Shown piece after piece: positions 44,927 through 54,124 of a stretch of DNA of 64,000 bases; position 1 is the first letter of the stretch, and each line of letters starts with the position of its first letter. The stretch spans positions 1 to 64,000 of the forward strand of contig CALDHM010000021.1 of the NCBI GenBank assembly GCA_937941455.1, written 5' to 3'. The notes beneath the pieces were generated by a model, which saw nothing but the letters and a program-made list of their open reading frames with translations, searched no databases and had not been told where the DNA came from. The translations under genes were made by a program, and so were the position numbers. The stretch is from an uncultured Pirellulaceae bacterium. GTDB taxonomy: Bacteria; Planctomycetota; Planctomycetia; Pirellulales; Pirellulaceae.

Positions 44927-47227
44927 ATGAAATCCCTGATTTCTAGGCTGATTGGCTACCGCTGGCTCTGCCTCCTGCTCGCCGTCGTCCTGTACACCAG
45001 CGCTTGGAATCTCGCCCAGCAGCTCAGTTTCGATCGCCGCATCGAAACCATGTTTTCGCGCGACGATCCGCGTTATCGAGATTATCAAGATGGGCATAGG
45101 TTGTTCGGCAGCGCGGAGACCTGCATTATCGCCTATGACGATCCACAGCTTTTTTCGGTGGCTGGCTTAACTCGGTTGCAGAATCTAAGCGAAACCGTGG
45201 CGGCTGTGCCCGGTGTGGCGGGGGTGATTTCCCTGAACATCGTTCGCCGCCCGTCCGCCCCGTGGGACACGCGCCCGTTAGGGCAGCAACTCCAGCAGCA
45301 GGCGATCACTCCGGGTGCGCTTCGGGACGAACTTCTAGCATCGCGGCTGTATCGCGGCCGTTTCGTCTCCGACTCGGGGGAGAGCCCGATTCTGTGGGTG
45401 GAACTGGAGCGGGATGATCCGACGTCGGGAAAAAGGGTCCAAGCGGAAGCGTTGCAAGCTCTCCGCGAGATCGTGAGGCAGCATGATCCGCCTGCGGTGC
45501 TCGCGGGGGGCCCGGTTCTGGTGGATGAAGTCTTTACGGTGCTCGATCGAGATGGCGATACACTCGGTTGGAGTTCGACCGTCATCCTGACCCTGGTGAT
45601 TCTGCTGCTATTCAAGAATTTGCGGTGGGTGGTGTTGCCCTTGCTCGTGGTGCAACTCGCCATCGTGATGACCAAGGGATTGCTACAAGCGACGGGCTTG
45701 CAGCTGACCATGGTCAGTTCCCCCTTGGTCGCTCTCGTCACGGTGATCGGCGTCGCCACGGTCGTCCATTTGACGGTTCGTTATCGCGAAGAGCGTCACC
45801 AAGCATCGGCGCGGGAGGCCCTGCAGGTGACTCTCGAGCATTTGGGGCCGGCGATCGTCTGGACGTGCGTGACCACGTTGTTGGGTTTTGCTGCATTGCA
45901 AATCTCCCATGTCGGCCCGGTCAAAAATTTTGGCCTGATGATGTCGATCGGTTCCGCCATGGTCCTGCTGGCTGTCGGACTCCTGACGACGCCGCTGATC
46001 CTGTTTTGGCCGCGGCTTCCTGACGAACCGGGGACCGCTTGGTTCGAGGGGGGGGCCGCGCGGCTGCTGGACAGGCTGGTGACTCAAGTCGAGCGATATC
46101 CAGGGCGTGTCGTGCTGGCTTTGACTCTGCTCGTGGCTTGGGGACTGGTCGGCATTTTTCGCGTGGAGGTCGCCACCGATTTCAATGAAAATTTTCGGTC
46201 GTCCAGTCCCATCGTACAAGCGTTCGAGTTTCTCAAAAAACGGATCGCCGGCATCAATGCCATCGACGTGATCATCGGGGGAGCCCCGACCGATGAAAGG
46301 GCAATCGACGATCGGCTCGCAAATCTCCGGCGGCTGCAACAGGAACTCGAAAAAGATCCGCGGGTTGCGGCGACGATGAGCGTGATCGAATTCTTGGACT
46401 TGGTGCCGGGAGGCGTTGGAGAAAATCTGGGCTCTGGACCACCGGATGAGCGGCGGAGGCGGTCGCGCTGGCTGTCGCAGTTGGCGGATAATTTGACGAT
46501 TAACATTTCAGATCGCACTAAGCTCGCAGCCGTAGAGCGGATCGAGCCGCAACTGATCAAAAAATTCTGGAATCGCGAGGCCCATGCCTTGCGGGTCATC
46601 GTGCAGGTCACCCATGCCGCTGGATCGCGGGAAAAACTGGACGTCGTCGAGACGGTCGAGCGGATCGCACAACGCCATTTCCCAGAAGCTCGTGCCACCG
46701 GAATCTACGTGCTGATGGTGTACCTCGTGCAAAGTCTCTTGGCCGATCAATGGACGACTTTTGCTCTGTCGATCGTGCTGATTTTCGCCACGATGGCTTG
46801 GGCGCTGCGCAGCCCGCTGTTGGCGTTCATCGCGATGATCCCCAACGTCGCGCCGATTGTCTTGGTGATCGGCGCGATGGGCTGGTGGGGACTGAAGGTG
46901 AATATGGCCTCCGCCATGATCGCCAGCGTCTCGCTCGGGCTCAGCGTCGATTTCAGCATCCATTATCTATGGCGATTCCGCGAGGAATTTGCCCGCTGCG
47001 CCGATCGTTTCTCGGCGCTGCGTCGCGCGCATGGCAGCGTCGGCCTGTCGATGGTGCTGGCGAACCTGGCGTTGATGGCGGGATTTTTGGTACTCCTCAC
47101 CTCCTCTCTGTTGCCGACCGTGCATTTCGGCTTGTTGGTGACTGTCGCCATGTTCGGCGGGTTGATCGGCAACCTCGTGGTCTTGCCTTTGTTTCTCCGT
47201 TGGTGGTACCTGCCCGCGAGGCGTTGA
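44927..47227 (+). CDS. MMPL/RND-type membrane exporter
   Basis: 766 residues with RND-superfamily topology. The first helix is at the N-terminus (YRWLCLLLAVVLYTSAWNLAQ), then a large extracytoplasmic loop, a helix bundle around VILTLVILLLFKNLRWVVLPLLVVQLAIVM and GVATVVHLTVRYREERHQ, a second loop, and a C-terminal helix set with IVLIFATMAWALRSPLLAFIAMIPN and LGLSVDFSIHYLWRFREEFA. The SVDFSIHY block and AxxIGxG-like pattern fit the MMPL / hopanoid-exporter (HpnN-like) group. The cargo is unknown, perhaps a lipid. ATG 44927 starts 12 bases after the nudix stop. A frame from 44747 would overlap that gene. Confidence 0.87.
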   Translation: MKSLISRLIGYRWLCLLLAVVLYTSAWNLAQQLSFDRRIETMFSRDDPRYRDYQDGHRLFGSAETCIIAYDDPQLFSVAGLTRLQNLSETVAAVPGVAGVISLNIVRRPSAPWDTRPLGQQLQQQAITPGALRDELLASRLYRGRFVSDSGESPILWVELERDDPTSGKRVQAEALQALREIVRQHDPPAVLAGGPVLVDEVFTVLDRDGDTLGWSSTVILTLVILLLFKNLRWVVLPLLVVQLAIVMTKGLLQATGLQLTMVSSPLVALVTVIGVATVVHLTVRYREERHQASAREALQVTLEHLGPAIVWTCVTTLLGFAALQISHVGPVKNFGLMMSIGSAMVLLAVGLLTTPLILFWPRLPDEPGTAWFEGGAARLLDRLVTQVERYPGRVVLALTLLVAWGLVGIFRVEVATDFNENFRSSSPIVQAFEFLKKRIAGINAIDVIIGGAPTDERAIDDRLANLRRLQQELEKDPRVAATMSVIEFLDLVPGGVGENLGSGPPDERRRRSRWLSQLADNLTINISDRTKLAAVERIEPQLIKKFWNREAHALRVIVQVTHAAGSREKLDVVETVERIAQRHFPEARATGIYVLMVYLVQSLLADQWTTFALSIVLIFATMAWALRSPLLAFIAMIPNVAPIVLVIGAMGWWGLKVNMASAMIASVSLGLSVDFSIHYLWRFREEFARCADRFSALRRAHGSVGLSMVLANLALMAGFLVLLTSSLLPTVHFGLLVTVAMFGGLIGNLVVLPLFLRWWYLPARR

Positions 47228-47250
47228 CGCCGCAAGAATGCGGTTGAACG

Positions 47251-47259
47251 TGGTATACT
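47251..47259 (+). promoter_or_regulatory. Extended -10 promoter upstream of the S9 peptidase gene
   Basis: TGGTATACT (47251-47259) is a TGn-TATACT extended -10, about 145 bases before the ATG at 47403. No matching -35 at the right distance. Confidence 0.5.
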
Positions 47260-47281
47260 ACGCTTTGTGCCAAAATCCGTA

Positions 47282-47307
47282 AGCCGCAGGGGTGTTAGCC
47301 CGCGGCT
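47282..47307 (+). repeat. GC-rich hairpin in the S9 peptidase leader
   Basis: AGCCGC (47282-47287) pairs with GCGGCT (47302-47307), and GGG (47289-47291) with CCC (47299-47301), giving a stable 9-bp stem with one bulge. No T-run follows, so it is not a terminator. Nearby TTAGC and GCTAGC words recur in other spacers of the window. Confidence 0.5.
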
Positions 47308-47402
47308 CTCGCGAAAACCGGACGCTAGCGCGTTACGGCTAATGGTTTTGAAATAAAGCCGAGAATGGCAATTTTTATTTCTATACAGGAGCAGAACTGG
47401 CT

Positions 47403-49523
47403 ATGTTGCTGACGATCCGTCGCTTGTCCGTCCTGGTAGTCGTGCTGGCCGTGGGCCTCGTGTGCCTGAATGCCAGGGCCCAGCAAGCGAAACGCATGAC
47501 TCCCGAGATGCTGTGGGATTTGGGTAACTTTTCTGGCGCCGCGCTGAATGAGGCGGGGACTCATGTTGCCTATGTCGTGAGGAATTACGAATTGGCGACG
47601 AATTCGGCAACGTCCGATTTGCATCTGATCGACTTGACGTCGGGAACCGATACCCTTGTGGCCCAAAAATTGATGTCGATCGGCGATTTGCAGTGGGCAG
47701 GCATCGGCGACAAAGAGCGGCTGTATGTCGTTGCCAAAGCGACGCAGGAGGAGTCGGAAAAACCGCAGGTGTGGACCTTGACCGTAACGCGGCCCAAGCT
47801 GGAAGTTTTCTCCAGCTATGAATCGGGGGTAGCCAACCTGAAGGTTGCGAAGGACGGTTCTCAATTGGCCTTCACGGTTCCCATCAAAATGGATACTACC
47901 GTGCAAGACCTTTATCCAGATCTACCGCTCACGAAAGGTCGGATCATCGATGGCCTGATGTATCGGCATTGGGACAGCTGGCATGATTTCACATATTCCC
48001 ATTTGCATGTTGCGCCGATTGTCGATGACAAGCCGGGGCCCACTCACGATTTAATGCCGGGGATTAAGGCCCATTGCCCGGTTCCTCCCTTCGGCGGCAA
48101 TGAGCAAATCGCTTGGTCACCGGATGGGAAAGAAATCGCTTACACGACGAAGATCGTGGATCGTCCGGCCGAATCGACTGATTCAGCGGTTTACGTGCAG
48201 TCGCTTGTGGAAAATCGCGGTGCCGAACTGATCACGCCGAATATGCCCGGCTACGATAACGATCCGGTTTATTCGCCGGATGGTCGCTATTTGTTGTTCC
48301 ACTCGATGGAAAGGCCCGGATTCGAGGCGGATCGCAACCGGCTGATGCTGTACGATCGCCAGCAAAAGACGATACGCGAATTGACCGCCGGCTTGGACCA
48401 ACCGGCCGAACACGCCAAATGGTCCGCGGATGGCAAAAAAGTCTATTTCGTCAGCCCCTATCGCGGCACGACCCAGATATTCGAAATCGATGTGGCATCG
48501 GGCGCGACGCGGAAGGTAACGAATGGGCGTTACAACTGGGACTTGCTGCAATTATTTCCGGACGGCAAATCGGCTCTCGTGACACAACAAAGCATGCTGC
48601 GTCCCGCGGAGTTGTTTCAATTGTCTCTGCTCGATGGAACGGTTATTGCCTTGAGCCATATCAACGATGCGATCTACGCCAACTTGGAACTGCCCAACAT
48701 CGAGGAGCGATTCGTGGAGGCGACCGACGGCAAAAAGATTCATTGCTGGGTAATTCATCCACCGGATTTCAATCCCGAGGACGACAAGAAATGGCCTATG
48801 CTCACTTTCTGCCAAGGTGGGCCGCAGAGTCAAGTATCGCAGTTCTTTTCGTTCCGTTGGAATTTCCACTTGATGGCGGCCAAGGGCTACGTTATCCTCG
48901 CGCCGAATCGTCGCGGCTTGCCGGGATTCGGCCAAGCCTGGAACGATCAAATCAGTCGGGATTGGGGGGGGCAAGCGATGCAAGATATCTTGACCGCCAC
49001 CGACGATCTGTCAAAGGAAGCCTACATCGATCGCAAGCGACGGGCTGCCGTGGGTGCAAGCTTCGGCGGCTACACGGTCTACTGGTTGATGGGAAATCAT
49101 GCAGGCCGTTTCGCCTCGATGATCTCCCACTGTGGTGTGTTCAATCTCGAATCGATGTATGGCAGCACCGAGGAATTGTTCTTCGTGAATTGGGATCTCG
49201 GCGGACCTTATTGGCAGAGCGAAGAAATCGCCCGAGATTATCAGCGGTTCTCACCGCATCGCTTCGTAGGGAACTGGAAGACGCCGCTGCTCGTGATTCA
49301 CGGAGAAAAGGACTTCCGCGTCCCGATCACCCAAGGCATGGAGGCCTTCACAGCGGCCCAAGTCCAAGGGGTCCCCTCTCGGTTCCTCTATTTCCCGGAG
49401 GCGGGGCATTGGGTGACCAAGCCGCAAGATTCCGTGTTGTGGCAACGGGTCTTTTTCGATTGGTTGGATCGCACGCTGAACGCCAATTCGCCGCCGGAGC
49501 CAGGTCCCGATTCGAAGAACTGA
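47403..49523 (+). CDS. S9-family prolyl oligopeptidase / acylaminoacyl-peptidase-like
   Basis: 706 residues, exported (signal peptide about 1-28, LVVVLAVGLVCLNARAQQ). An N-terminal beta-propeller-type region with repeats such as WSPDGKEIAYTT, YSPDGRYLLFHS and WSADGKKVYFVS (TolB-like blades) leads to the S9 hydrolase domain. Its nucleophile elbow is GASFGGYTVYWL, with the region FFVNWDLGGPYW after it, and the catalytic His is in GHWV near the end. It resembles DPP5-like peptidases. It releases dipeptides or short peptides outside the cytoplasm. Start ATG 47403. The gene stands alone. Confidence 0.93.
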   Translation: MLLTIRRLSVLVVVLAVGLVCLNARAQQAKRMTPEMLWDLGNFSGAALNEAGTHVAYVVRNYELATNSATSDLHLIDLTSGTDTLVAQKLMSIGDLQWAGIGDKERLYVVAKATQEESEKPQVWTLTVTRPKLEVFSSYESGVANLKVAKDGSQLAFTVPIKMDTTVQDLYPDLPLTKGRIIDGLMYRHWDSWHDFTYSHLHVAPIVDDKPGPTHDLMPGIKAHCPVPPFGGNEQIAWSPDGKEIAYTTKIVDRPAESTDSAVYVQSLVENRGAELITPNMPGYDNDPVYSPDGRYLLFHSMERPGFEADRNRLMLYDRQQKTIRELTAGLDQPAEHAKWSADGKKVYFVSPYRGTTQIFEIDVASGATRKVTNGRYNWDLLQLFPDGKSALVTQQSMLRPAELFQLSLLDGTVIALSHINDAIYANLELPNIEERFVEATDGKKIHCWVIHPPDFNPEDDKKWPMLTFCQGGPQSQVSQFFSFRWNFHLMAAKGYVILAPNRRGLPGFGQAWNDQISRDWGGQAMQDILTATDDLSKEAYIDRKRRAAVGASFGGYTVYWLMGNHAGRFASMISHCGVFNLESMYGSTEELFFVNWDLGGPYWQSEEIARDYQRFSPHRFVGNWKTPLLVIHGEKDFRVPITQGMEAFTAAQVQGVPSRFLYFPEAGHWVTKPQDSVLWQRVFFDWLDRTLNANSPPEPGPDSKN

Positions 49524-49559
49524 GCTTGCGAGGAAGCGACTATCCCAAAAACGCTCGCG

Positions 49560-49603
49560 GTGGTAACCCGCAGCGTAAGCGCGAGGGAGCATTCTGGGAT
49601 GGG
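49560..49603 (+). repeat. Dispersed intergenic repeat, copy 2
   Basis: GTAACCCGCAGCGT (49563), a GCGAGGG block and TTCTGGGATGGG match the copy at 14772-14814. Here the 5' flank ATCCCAAAAACGCTCGCG is an imperfect inverted match to the 3' end of the repeat, so the copy could fold into a long imperfect hairpin. Confidence 0.55.
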
Positions 49604-49768
49604 CACCAAGCGAGCCGATCCGGAGCACGGCCCTGCTGGCGCGACCCTCGGGGTAGCGTCGACTCGAACGAAAATTTGCAGCCAGAAACCGTTGCGAAAC
49701 GAGGTCGGCTCCCTACCACGGCAGCGGAAAGTATGCTGTGAAACTTCTCGCAAACTTTGGCCGCGTGA

Positions 49769-50188
49769 CTATTCGCCGATGTCCCCTTCCTGGGCTGCCC
49801 GGCGACGAGTGAGGCCAGCTCGGTCCAGCAGCGACGTGCCGAACAGGTTATCCAGCAACTCGTCCTGCGGCGGAGTGCCATAGGCCCCGAGCGCTGCGGG
49901 CTCATATTGGACCTCGAAATTATTTTTAGCGATCGACAGGATCGCCCCCGGGTCGACTCGGCGGCGAACCCCCGGCAGGATGCGTTTATTGTTGATTTTA
50001 ATCCCGTTTTTCGATTTCAAATCGCGGACGAACCAGTAGCCTTCCTCGACTTCCATCAGGCAGTGATGGCCCGAAACGTTAGCCAGATCGAGGACGATAT
50101 CGCAGCCCTCGCGACGGCCGATCCGCAGCCTTTTCTTCAGCAAGGGGATCGGGTCCCCACCACCGACTGGAACAAGTTCGCCATACAT
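49769..50188 (-). CDS. FHA-domain protein
   Basis: 139 residues. A forkhead-associated domain spans about 15-95: RLRIGRREGCDIVLDLANVSGHHCLMEV and LKSKNGIKINNKRI contain the GR, S-x-H and NG marks of phosphothreonine binding. FHA proteins recognise phosphothreonine peptides, often kinase targets. The remaining C-terminus (DELLDNLFGTSLLDRAGLTRRRAAQ) is not recognised. ATG 50188 is within a frame that opens at 50269; the later start gives the domain a normal N-terminus. It is divergent from the YhcC-type gene. Confidence 0.9.
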   Translation of the reverse strand: MYGELVPVGGGDPIPLLKKRLRIGRREGCDIVLDLANVSGHHCLMEVEEGYWFVRDLKSKNGIKINNKRILPGVRRRVDPGAILSIAKNNFEVQYEPAALGAYGTPPQDELLDNLFGTSLLDRAGLTRRRAAQEGDIGE

Positions 50189-50340
50189 GATTAAAATCCG
50201 AACAGGAGAATGCAGGTAAGAATCAAAGCAATCACGAGTCTGGCGTCGATCGCCAGGCTTCGCTCCCACTCCCTTGCGTGACGCAGCGAGCGGCGTAGAC
50301 CTTGTAAAATCTATTTGCCAGTGCAGGTTTAGTCAATCAA

Positions 50341-51309
50341 ATGGCTCGGCGAAATGCCCTCGATGTCGACAAATTTCCGGTTTTTGACTGGCGTAGCGAT
50401 GGGCTGAACTATTACAGCTACCGCTATTTTCTGAAAAAACGTTACGGCCATCGCGTGCAGCGGGTCAGTATCGACGCCGGATTCACTTGCCCCAATGTCG
50501 ACGGGACAGTTGCCTTCGGCGGCTGTACGTTCTGCGATAATCGCAGTTTCAGCCCCAGTCGGCGACGTCCCAAAATACCCATCACCGAACAAATCAACGA
50601 TGGCATTCAGCGACTTAAACGCCGCTACGATTGCGATCATTTCACCGCGTATTTTCAGCCCGCCACGAATACTTACGCCCCCGTCGAAAAGTTGCGAGCG
50701 ATGTACGACGAAGCCTTAGCTCACCCCCAAATCGTCGCGATGTCCATCGGCACCCGACCCGACTGTGTGCCCGACGATATTTTGGACTTGTTGGAGGAAT
50801 TTGCTGCACGAACAGACCTGACCGTCGAGTACGGTATGCAAACCATGCACGACACATCGCTCGATTGGATGAATCGCGGGCACCATCACGAGGCGATGGT
50901 CGATGCGATGGAGCGGAGCCTCGGTCGTGGCTTCGAAATCTGCGCTCACATCATGCTGGGCCTGCCAGGAGAATCCCACGACGATATGCTGGAGACGGCC
51001 CGAGAGGTCGGCCGCCTCGGGCTCGATGCCGTCAAAATCCACAACCTCTATGCGGTAGAAAACACGCTCCTGGCGGATCAGGTGCGGCGCGGCGAAGTCC
51101 AACTGATGAGCCGAGACGATTATGTTAAAACACTCGTTGCTTTTCTCGAACTGATTCCGGCCCATGTGATCGTCGAGCGGATCAGCGGCGATGCCCCCGA
51201 CAATTACTTTATCGGTCCAACTTGGTGTCTTGACAAGCCGGGAGTCTTGCGGGCTGTGCAGGAGGAATTCCAGCGGCGCGCGACCTACCAAGGTCGCCTG
51301 TGCGAATAA
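50341..51309 (+). CDS. Radical SAM protein, YhcC-type (TIGR01212 family)
   Basis: 322 residues. The cluster motif CPNVDGTVAFGGCTFC is a C-x-n-C-x2-C variant with a longer first gap, typical of this family (DAGFTCPNVDGTVAFGGCTFCDNRS). Other marks are FTAYFQPATNTYAPVEKLRAMYDEAL, VEYGMQTMHDTSLDWMNRGH and HIMLGLPGES. The role of the family is not established. A normal length and an intact cluster suggest it is functional. It ends 25 bases inside the opposite gene at 51285. Confidence 0.92.
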   Translation: MARRNALDVDKFPVFDWRSDGLNYYSYRYFLKKRYGHRVQRVSIDAGFTCPNVDGTVAFGGCTFCDNRSFSPSRRRPKIPITEQINDGIQRLKRRYDCDHFTAYFQPATNTYAPVEKLRAMYDEALAHPQIVAMSIGTRPDCVPDDILDLLEEFAARTDLTVEYGMQTMHDTSLDWMNRGHHHEAMVDAMERSLGRGFEICAHIMLGLPGESHDDMLETAREVGRLGLDAVKIHNLYAVENTLLADQVRRGEVQLMSRDDYVKTLVAFLELIPAHVIVERISGDAPDNYFIGPTWCLDKPGVLRAVQEEFQRRATYQGRLCE

Positions 51310-51773
51310 TGATCCGCAGCTTCGTGGTCGCTCCCCAAGAGGAGTTCCATCGTCAAAAATTTTTCGAGGGTCCGCCGAATTTCGGCCGAATCCGACCGGG
51401 TCGTGCGGAGGTCTTCTTGAAACGCTCGATCGAGCAGTGCGGATAAGCGATGACGATTGGCCTCATTGTTGCGTGCCAGCACGGCAAGACTTCGGCGGAT
51501 TTGAGCTTCGATTTGTTGATTCACAGACTGTGGGTCCCGAGGTGAATTGACACAGTCGGTCGAGGCTTCCCTGACGCGTGGCGAAAGCAAGTTCGTTGCC
51601 GCGGCGAAAAAAGCAAGTCGCGCCGACTCCAAGAATTCTAGGTTGCGATCCGCCGATCGGGAGCTAATCGTAACTATTTTTCGTTCACCTTGAACCTTGG
51701 CCGTTACCGAACGGTCATAAAGTTCGCAGGCCAAACGACCGATGGTAGTGAAGGTGAGGATGCCGTCGAACAT
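51285..51773 (-). CDS. Hypothetical protein
   Basis: 162 residues, helical and charged, with no membrane helix or signal. The N-terminus MFDGILTFTTIGRLACELYDRSV is followed by long amphipathic helices (QIEAQIRRSLAVLARNNEANRHRL, SAEIRRTLEKFLTMEL). I recognise no family. It runs convergently with the YhcC-type gene and overlaps its 3' end by 25 bases. Confidence 0.55.
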   Translation of the reverse strand: MFDGILTFTTIGRLACELYDRSVTAKVQGERKIVTISSRSADRNLEFLESARLAFFAAATNLLSPRVREASTDCVNSPRDPQSVNQQIEAQIRRSLAVLARNNEANRHRLSALLDRAFQEDLRTTRSDSAEIRRTLEKFLTMELLLGSDHEAADHYSHRRPW

Positions 51774-51802
51774 GCGGCAGACACCGGTTTTATCAAGTCT
51801 AC

Positions 51803-51831
51803 TTGACTGTTAAAGTCGATTCAGCTAATTT
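51803..51831 (+). promoter_or_regulatory. Promoter of tRNA-Cys
   Basis: TTGACT (51803-51808), 17 bases, TAATTT (51826-51831). Transcription would start near 51838, about ten bases before the tRNA 5' end. Confidence 0.6.
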
Positions 51832-51848
51832 CGCGGGTCTTGGACGCT

Positions 51849-51919
51849 GGCGTTGTGGCCGAATGGCTAGGCAGCGGATTGCAAATCCGTCCATGGCGGT
51901 TCGATTCCGCCCGACGCCT
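51849..51919 (+). tRNA. tRNA-Cys (anticodon GCA)
   Basis: A 71-base cloverleaf. Acceptor GGCGTTG (51849-51855) pairs with CGACGCC (51912-51918, one U-G pair). The D arm is GGCCGAATGGCTAGGC. The anticodon stem is GCGGA/TCCGT with loop TTGCAAA (anticodon GCA). The T arm is GGCGGTTCGATTCCGCC. The discriminator is T, as usual for tRNA-Cys. CCA is not encoded. Confidence 0.95.
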
Positions 51920-51950
51920 TTTTTCCCACCAAGTACTCCCGCCAAAGATT

Positions 51951-51974
51951 TTTCCCTTGCCGGGGAAATTTTTT
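51951..51974 (+). terminator. Probable terminator downstream of tRNA-Cys
   Basis: TTTCCC (51951-51956) and GGGAAA (51963-51968), loop TTGCCG, are followed by six T (51969-51974). A 6-bp stem with a clean T-run, 32 bases after the tRNA. Confidence 0.55.
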
Positions 51975-52012
51975 CCCGCTACGGTGATGGGCGAGGGTGA
52001 TGGGCGAGAACG

Positions 52013-53176
52013 CTACCGGAGACTCGCCTTCAGCTTTTTCTGCGTAATCTCGATGTCCAATCTTGTTCCCTCGGTTATTTGTTCGAGCAGTTTGTCAAGC
52101 GCGACGCCATTGACTTCCAGCTTGATATTATCCTCGAGCACGGATCGTGCCTCGGGTGCGAATTCGAATTCGAGAGACAACTGCTGAGCGAGCGAGGCGA
52201 GCAAACTGCCGCGAGTCGCCCGTGTCGAAATGGTGTAAAGTTGCTTCCCGCTGGGAGTTGCCCCCGCCGGGGCATGACGGAACGCCAGTCGATAGTCGAG
52301 CTCTGAAAAGAAGTCGGTATCGGCAGTGATTGTGATACCCCCCCCTTCTGCCGACGCTTTCGCTGCGGGATGCTTTGCGAGTAGTTCTTCGACCGCCGGC
52401 ATTTTCAATTGCAAATCAGGATATGATCGTGTCCATGTGGTCGGGTAAACAATCGGCTCGAGCGCGATGGTGCCATCCGATTTCACCGTAGGCCAGAGAT
52501 CGAAGCCGCAACTCCAGAGCGCGATGGCCTCGATTACAGGCATGGGGGGGAGCGATTGCGCAGACCAAACATCGTGCGGGATTCGTTCGAGACCCTCGAT
52601 TGACAGTTTCTGTTGGTTTCCCAACGCTGCGAGCCATTCTCGCGGCCGTACCCAAGCAGGGACACTGGGATCGATTTTCGCTGTCAATCGCTGTCGAACG
52701 CTCCCACCTTTTACTTGCGTCTTGACCTGGCGCTCCAACTCATCCATCCACTGCGGCAGTAACACCGCGCGGCGCCTTGGTCCGAGATAGAGTACATTCC
52801 CGAATTTCGCCACGCCCGCTCCCGTCTGTTCGGCGACCAACCACAGGATTTGCTCGCAGGTTGCATTGCTCACCGCAAGTTGAATGATTTGCGAGCTATC
52901 GACGTTTCGATCGATCCACACTCCGAGCTTTTGCAGGGCTGCGAGTTCGCCGATCTGGTCGCGCAATTCTCCACCAAGCCATTGGACGTTGAGAGGCAAC
53001 TCGCTAGCGAATCGATGGAACTCTCTTTCCGTTCGTAAGGATTGTTGCGCTTGCAGTGGGCGATCGGACCAAAATGGTGCCGTGGCCAGGGCGAGAAGCA
53101 GAAAAACGCTTGCCCCCATTTCCCACAATCGGCACGTTTTGCGCAACTTGCCAGTTGTCGCGTGTTTCGAGATCAC
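52013..53176 (-). CDS. Hypothetical exported protein with STN-like domain
   Basis: About 387 residues from GTG 53176; ATG 53119 is an alternative that starts nearer the hydrophobic segment (GASVFLLLALATAPFWSDRPLQAQQ). The mature part has a region VSNATCEQILWLVAEQTGAGV and, at the C-terminus, SLLASLAQQLSLEFEFAPEA and LDKLLEQITEGTRLDIEI, both reminiscent of STN domains (short beta-alpha-beta units at the start of secretins and TonB-dependent receptors). The frame stays open to 53758 but that part lies over the facing TPR gene and carries no signal, so I left it out. Function unknown. Confidence 0.65.
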   Translation of the reverse strand: MISKHATTGKLRKTCRLWEMGASVFLLLALATAPFWSDRPLQAQQSLRTEREFHRFASELPLNVQWLGGELRDQIGELAALQKLGVWIDRNVDSSQIIQLAVSNATCEQILWLVAEQTGAGVAKFGNVLYLGPRRRAVLLPQWMDELERQVKTQVKGGSVRQRLTAKIDPSVPAWVRPREWLAALGNQQKLSIEGLERIPHDVWSAQSLPPMPVIEAIALWSCGFDLWPTVKSDGTIALEPIVYPTTWTRSYPDLQLKMPAVEELLAKHPAAKASAEGGGITITADTDFFSELDYRLAFRHAPAGATPSGKQLYTISTRATRGSLLASLAQQLSLEFEFAPEARSVLEDNIKLEVNGVALDKLLEQITEGTRLDIEITQKKLKASLR

Positions 53177-53398
53177 TTTTTCCGTGATGCGAGCATTTAA
53201 CTCGTTGAGCAAGGGACACCCCGTAATTAAACTCGAAATAAATCGACCGCAGGTCGGCAAGCCGCGAAGCAAAACTTTCGCTCGTCCGTCGACTCGACGT
53301 CGACAGCGCGAACGTTGGCTGAAACGACCTGCCGGTGATTTATTCGACCTTGTGAGAAAACGTTTTGCTCCGCGAACCCGTCCGGGAGTTAGCCGAAA

Positions 53399-54058
53399 AT
53401 GCTGGAAAAATCTGTACGCACGCCGATTCTGGATACTTATTACCAGCACTATCTCCGAGACGAAAACTCCACGCGGTTCATCAACTCCGTCTCCGGCAAG
53501 TATTGTATCGCGGCCCTCGAAAAATTGGCACTGCAATCTCAGCGGATGACTCGTCGCGCGGCGACCTTGGCGTTGGGTTTCCTCGCCGACATTCGCTCGA
53601 ATGAAGTCCTCGGGCGGTGCTTGGGGGATCGCGACCGAGCGGTACGGATGTTGGCCGATCATGGGCTGCGGCAGATCTGGTTTCGCGATGGTGACGAGAA
53701 CGAACGAGCCTTGATTCGCAAACTCGCGCGGCTCAACCAACGGCACCAATACTTGCAAGCAGCGAGGCTATCGGAAATGGCGTTGACGAAATCCCCGCAT
53801 ATCAGCGAGATCTGGAATCAACGAGCGATCGCCCTGTACTCGCTCTCAGAATACGTGGAGGCGATCGAGTGTTGCCAAGAAACCATTTATCGCAATCGTT
53901 TCCACTTTTTGACGGTGGTTGGGATGGCCAACGCCTACTTGCAGATCGAAAACGTTTCGGCCGCGCTAGAAAGCTTCCGTTTAGCGATCGATATCAATCC
54001 GGATTTGGAAATTATCCGTATGCAAATCCGGCAACTTGAAAAATCCCGCGATGAATAA
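53399..54058 (+). CDS. HEAT/TPR repeat protein
   Basis: 219 residues, soluble. The first half has HEAT-like pairs (ALEKLALQSQRMTRRAATLALGFLAD, EVLGRCLGDRDRAVRMLADHGLRQI). The second half has TPR-like units (ARLSEMALTKSPHISEIWNQRAIALYSLSEYVEAIECC, then YLQIENVSAALESFRLAIDINPDLE). Such proteins are protein-protein adaptors. ATG 53399; about 70 bases before the next gene. Confidence 0.8.
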   Translation: MLEKSVRTPILDTYYQHYLRDENSTRFINSVSGKYCIAALEKLALQSQRMTRRAATLALGFLADIRSNEVLGRCLGDRDRAVRMLADHGLRQIWFRDGDENERALIRKLARLNQRHQYLQAARLSEMALTKSPHISEIWNQRAIALYSLSEYVEAIECCQETIYRNRFHFLTVVGMANAYLQIENVSAALESFRLAIDINPDLEIIRMQIRQLEKSRDE

Positions 54059-54124
54059 TCACAGGTTCGATGATCTCAAACCTGGTAACCTTGAACACTT
54101 GGCATCTGAGTCGGTAAACTTCAC

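Noticed and set aside
53177-53758. Long N-terminal extension of the STN-like protein
   Set aside because: It lies over the facing HEAT/TPR gene and its translation is arginine-rich without a signal; the GTG 53176 fits better.
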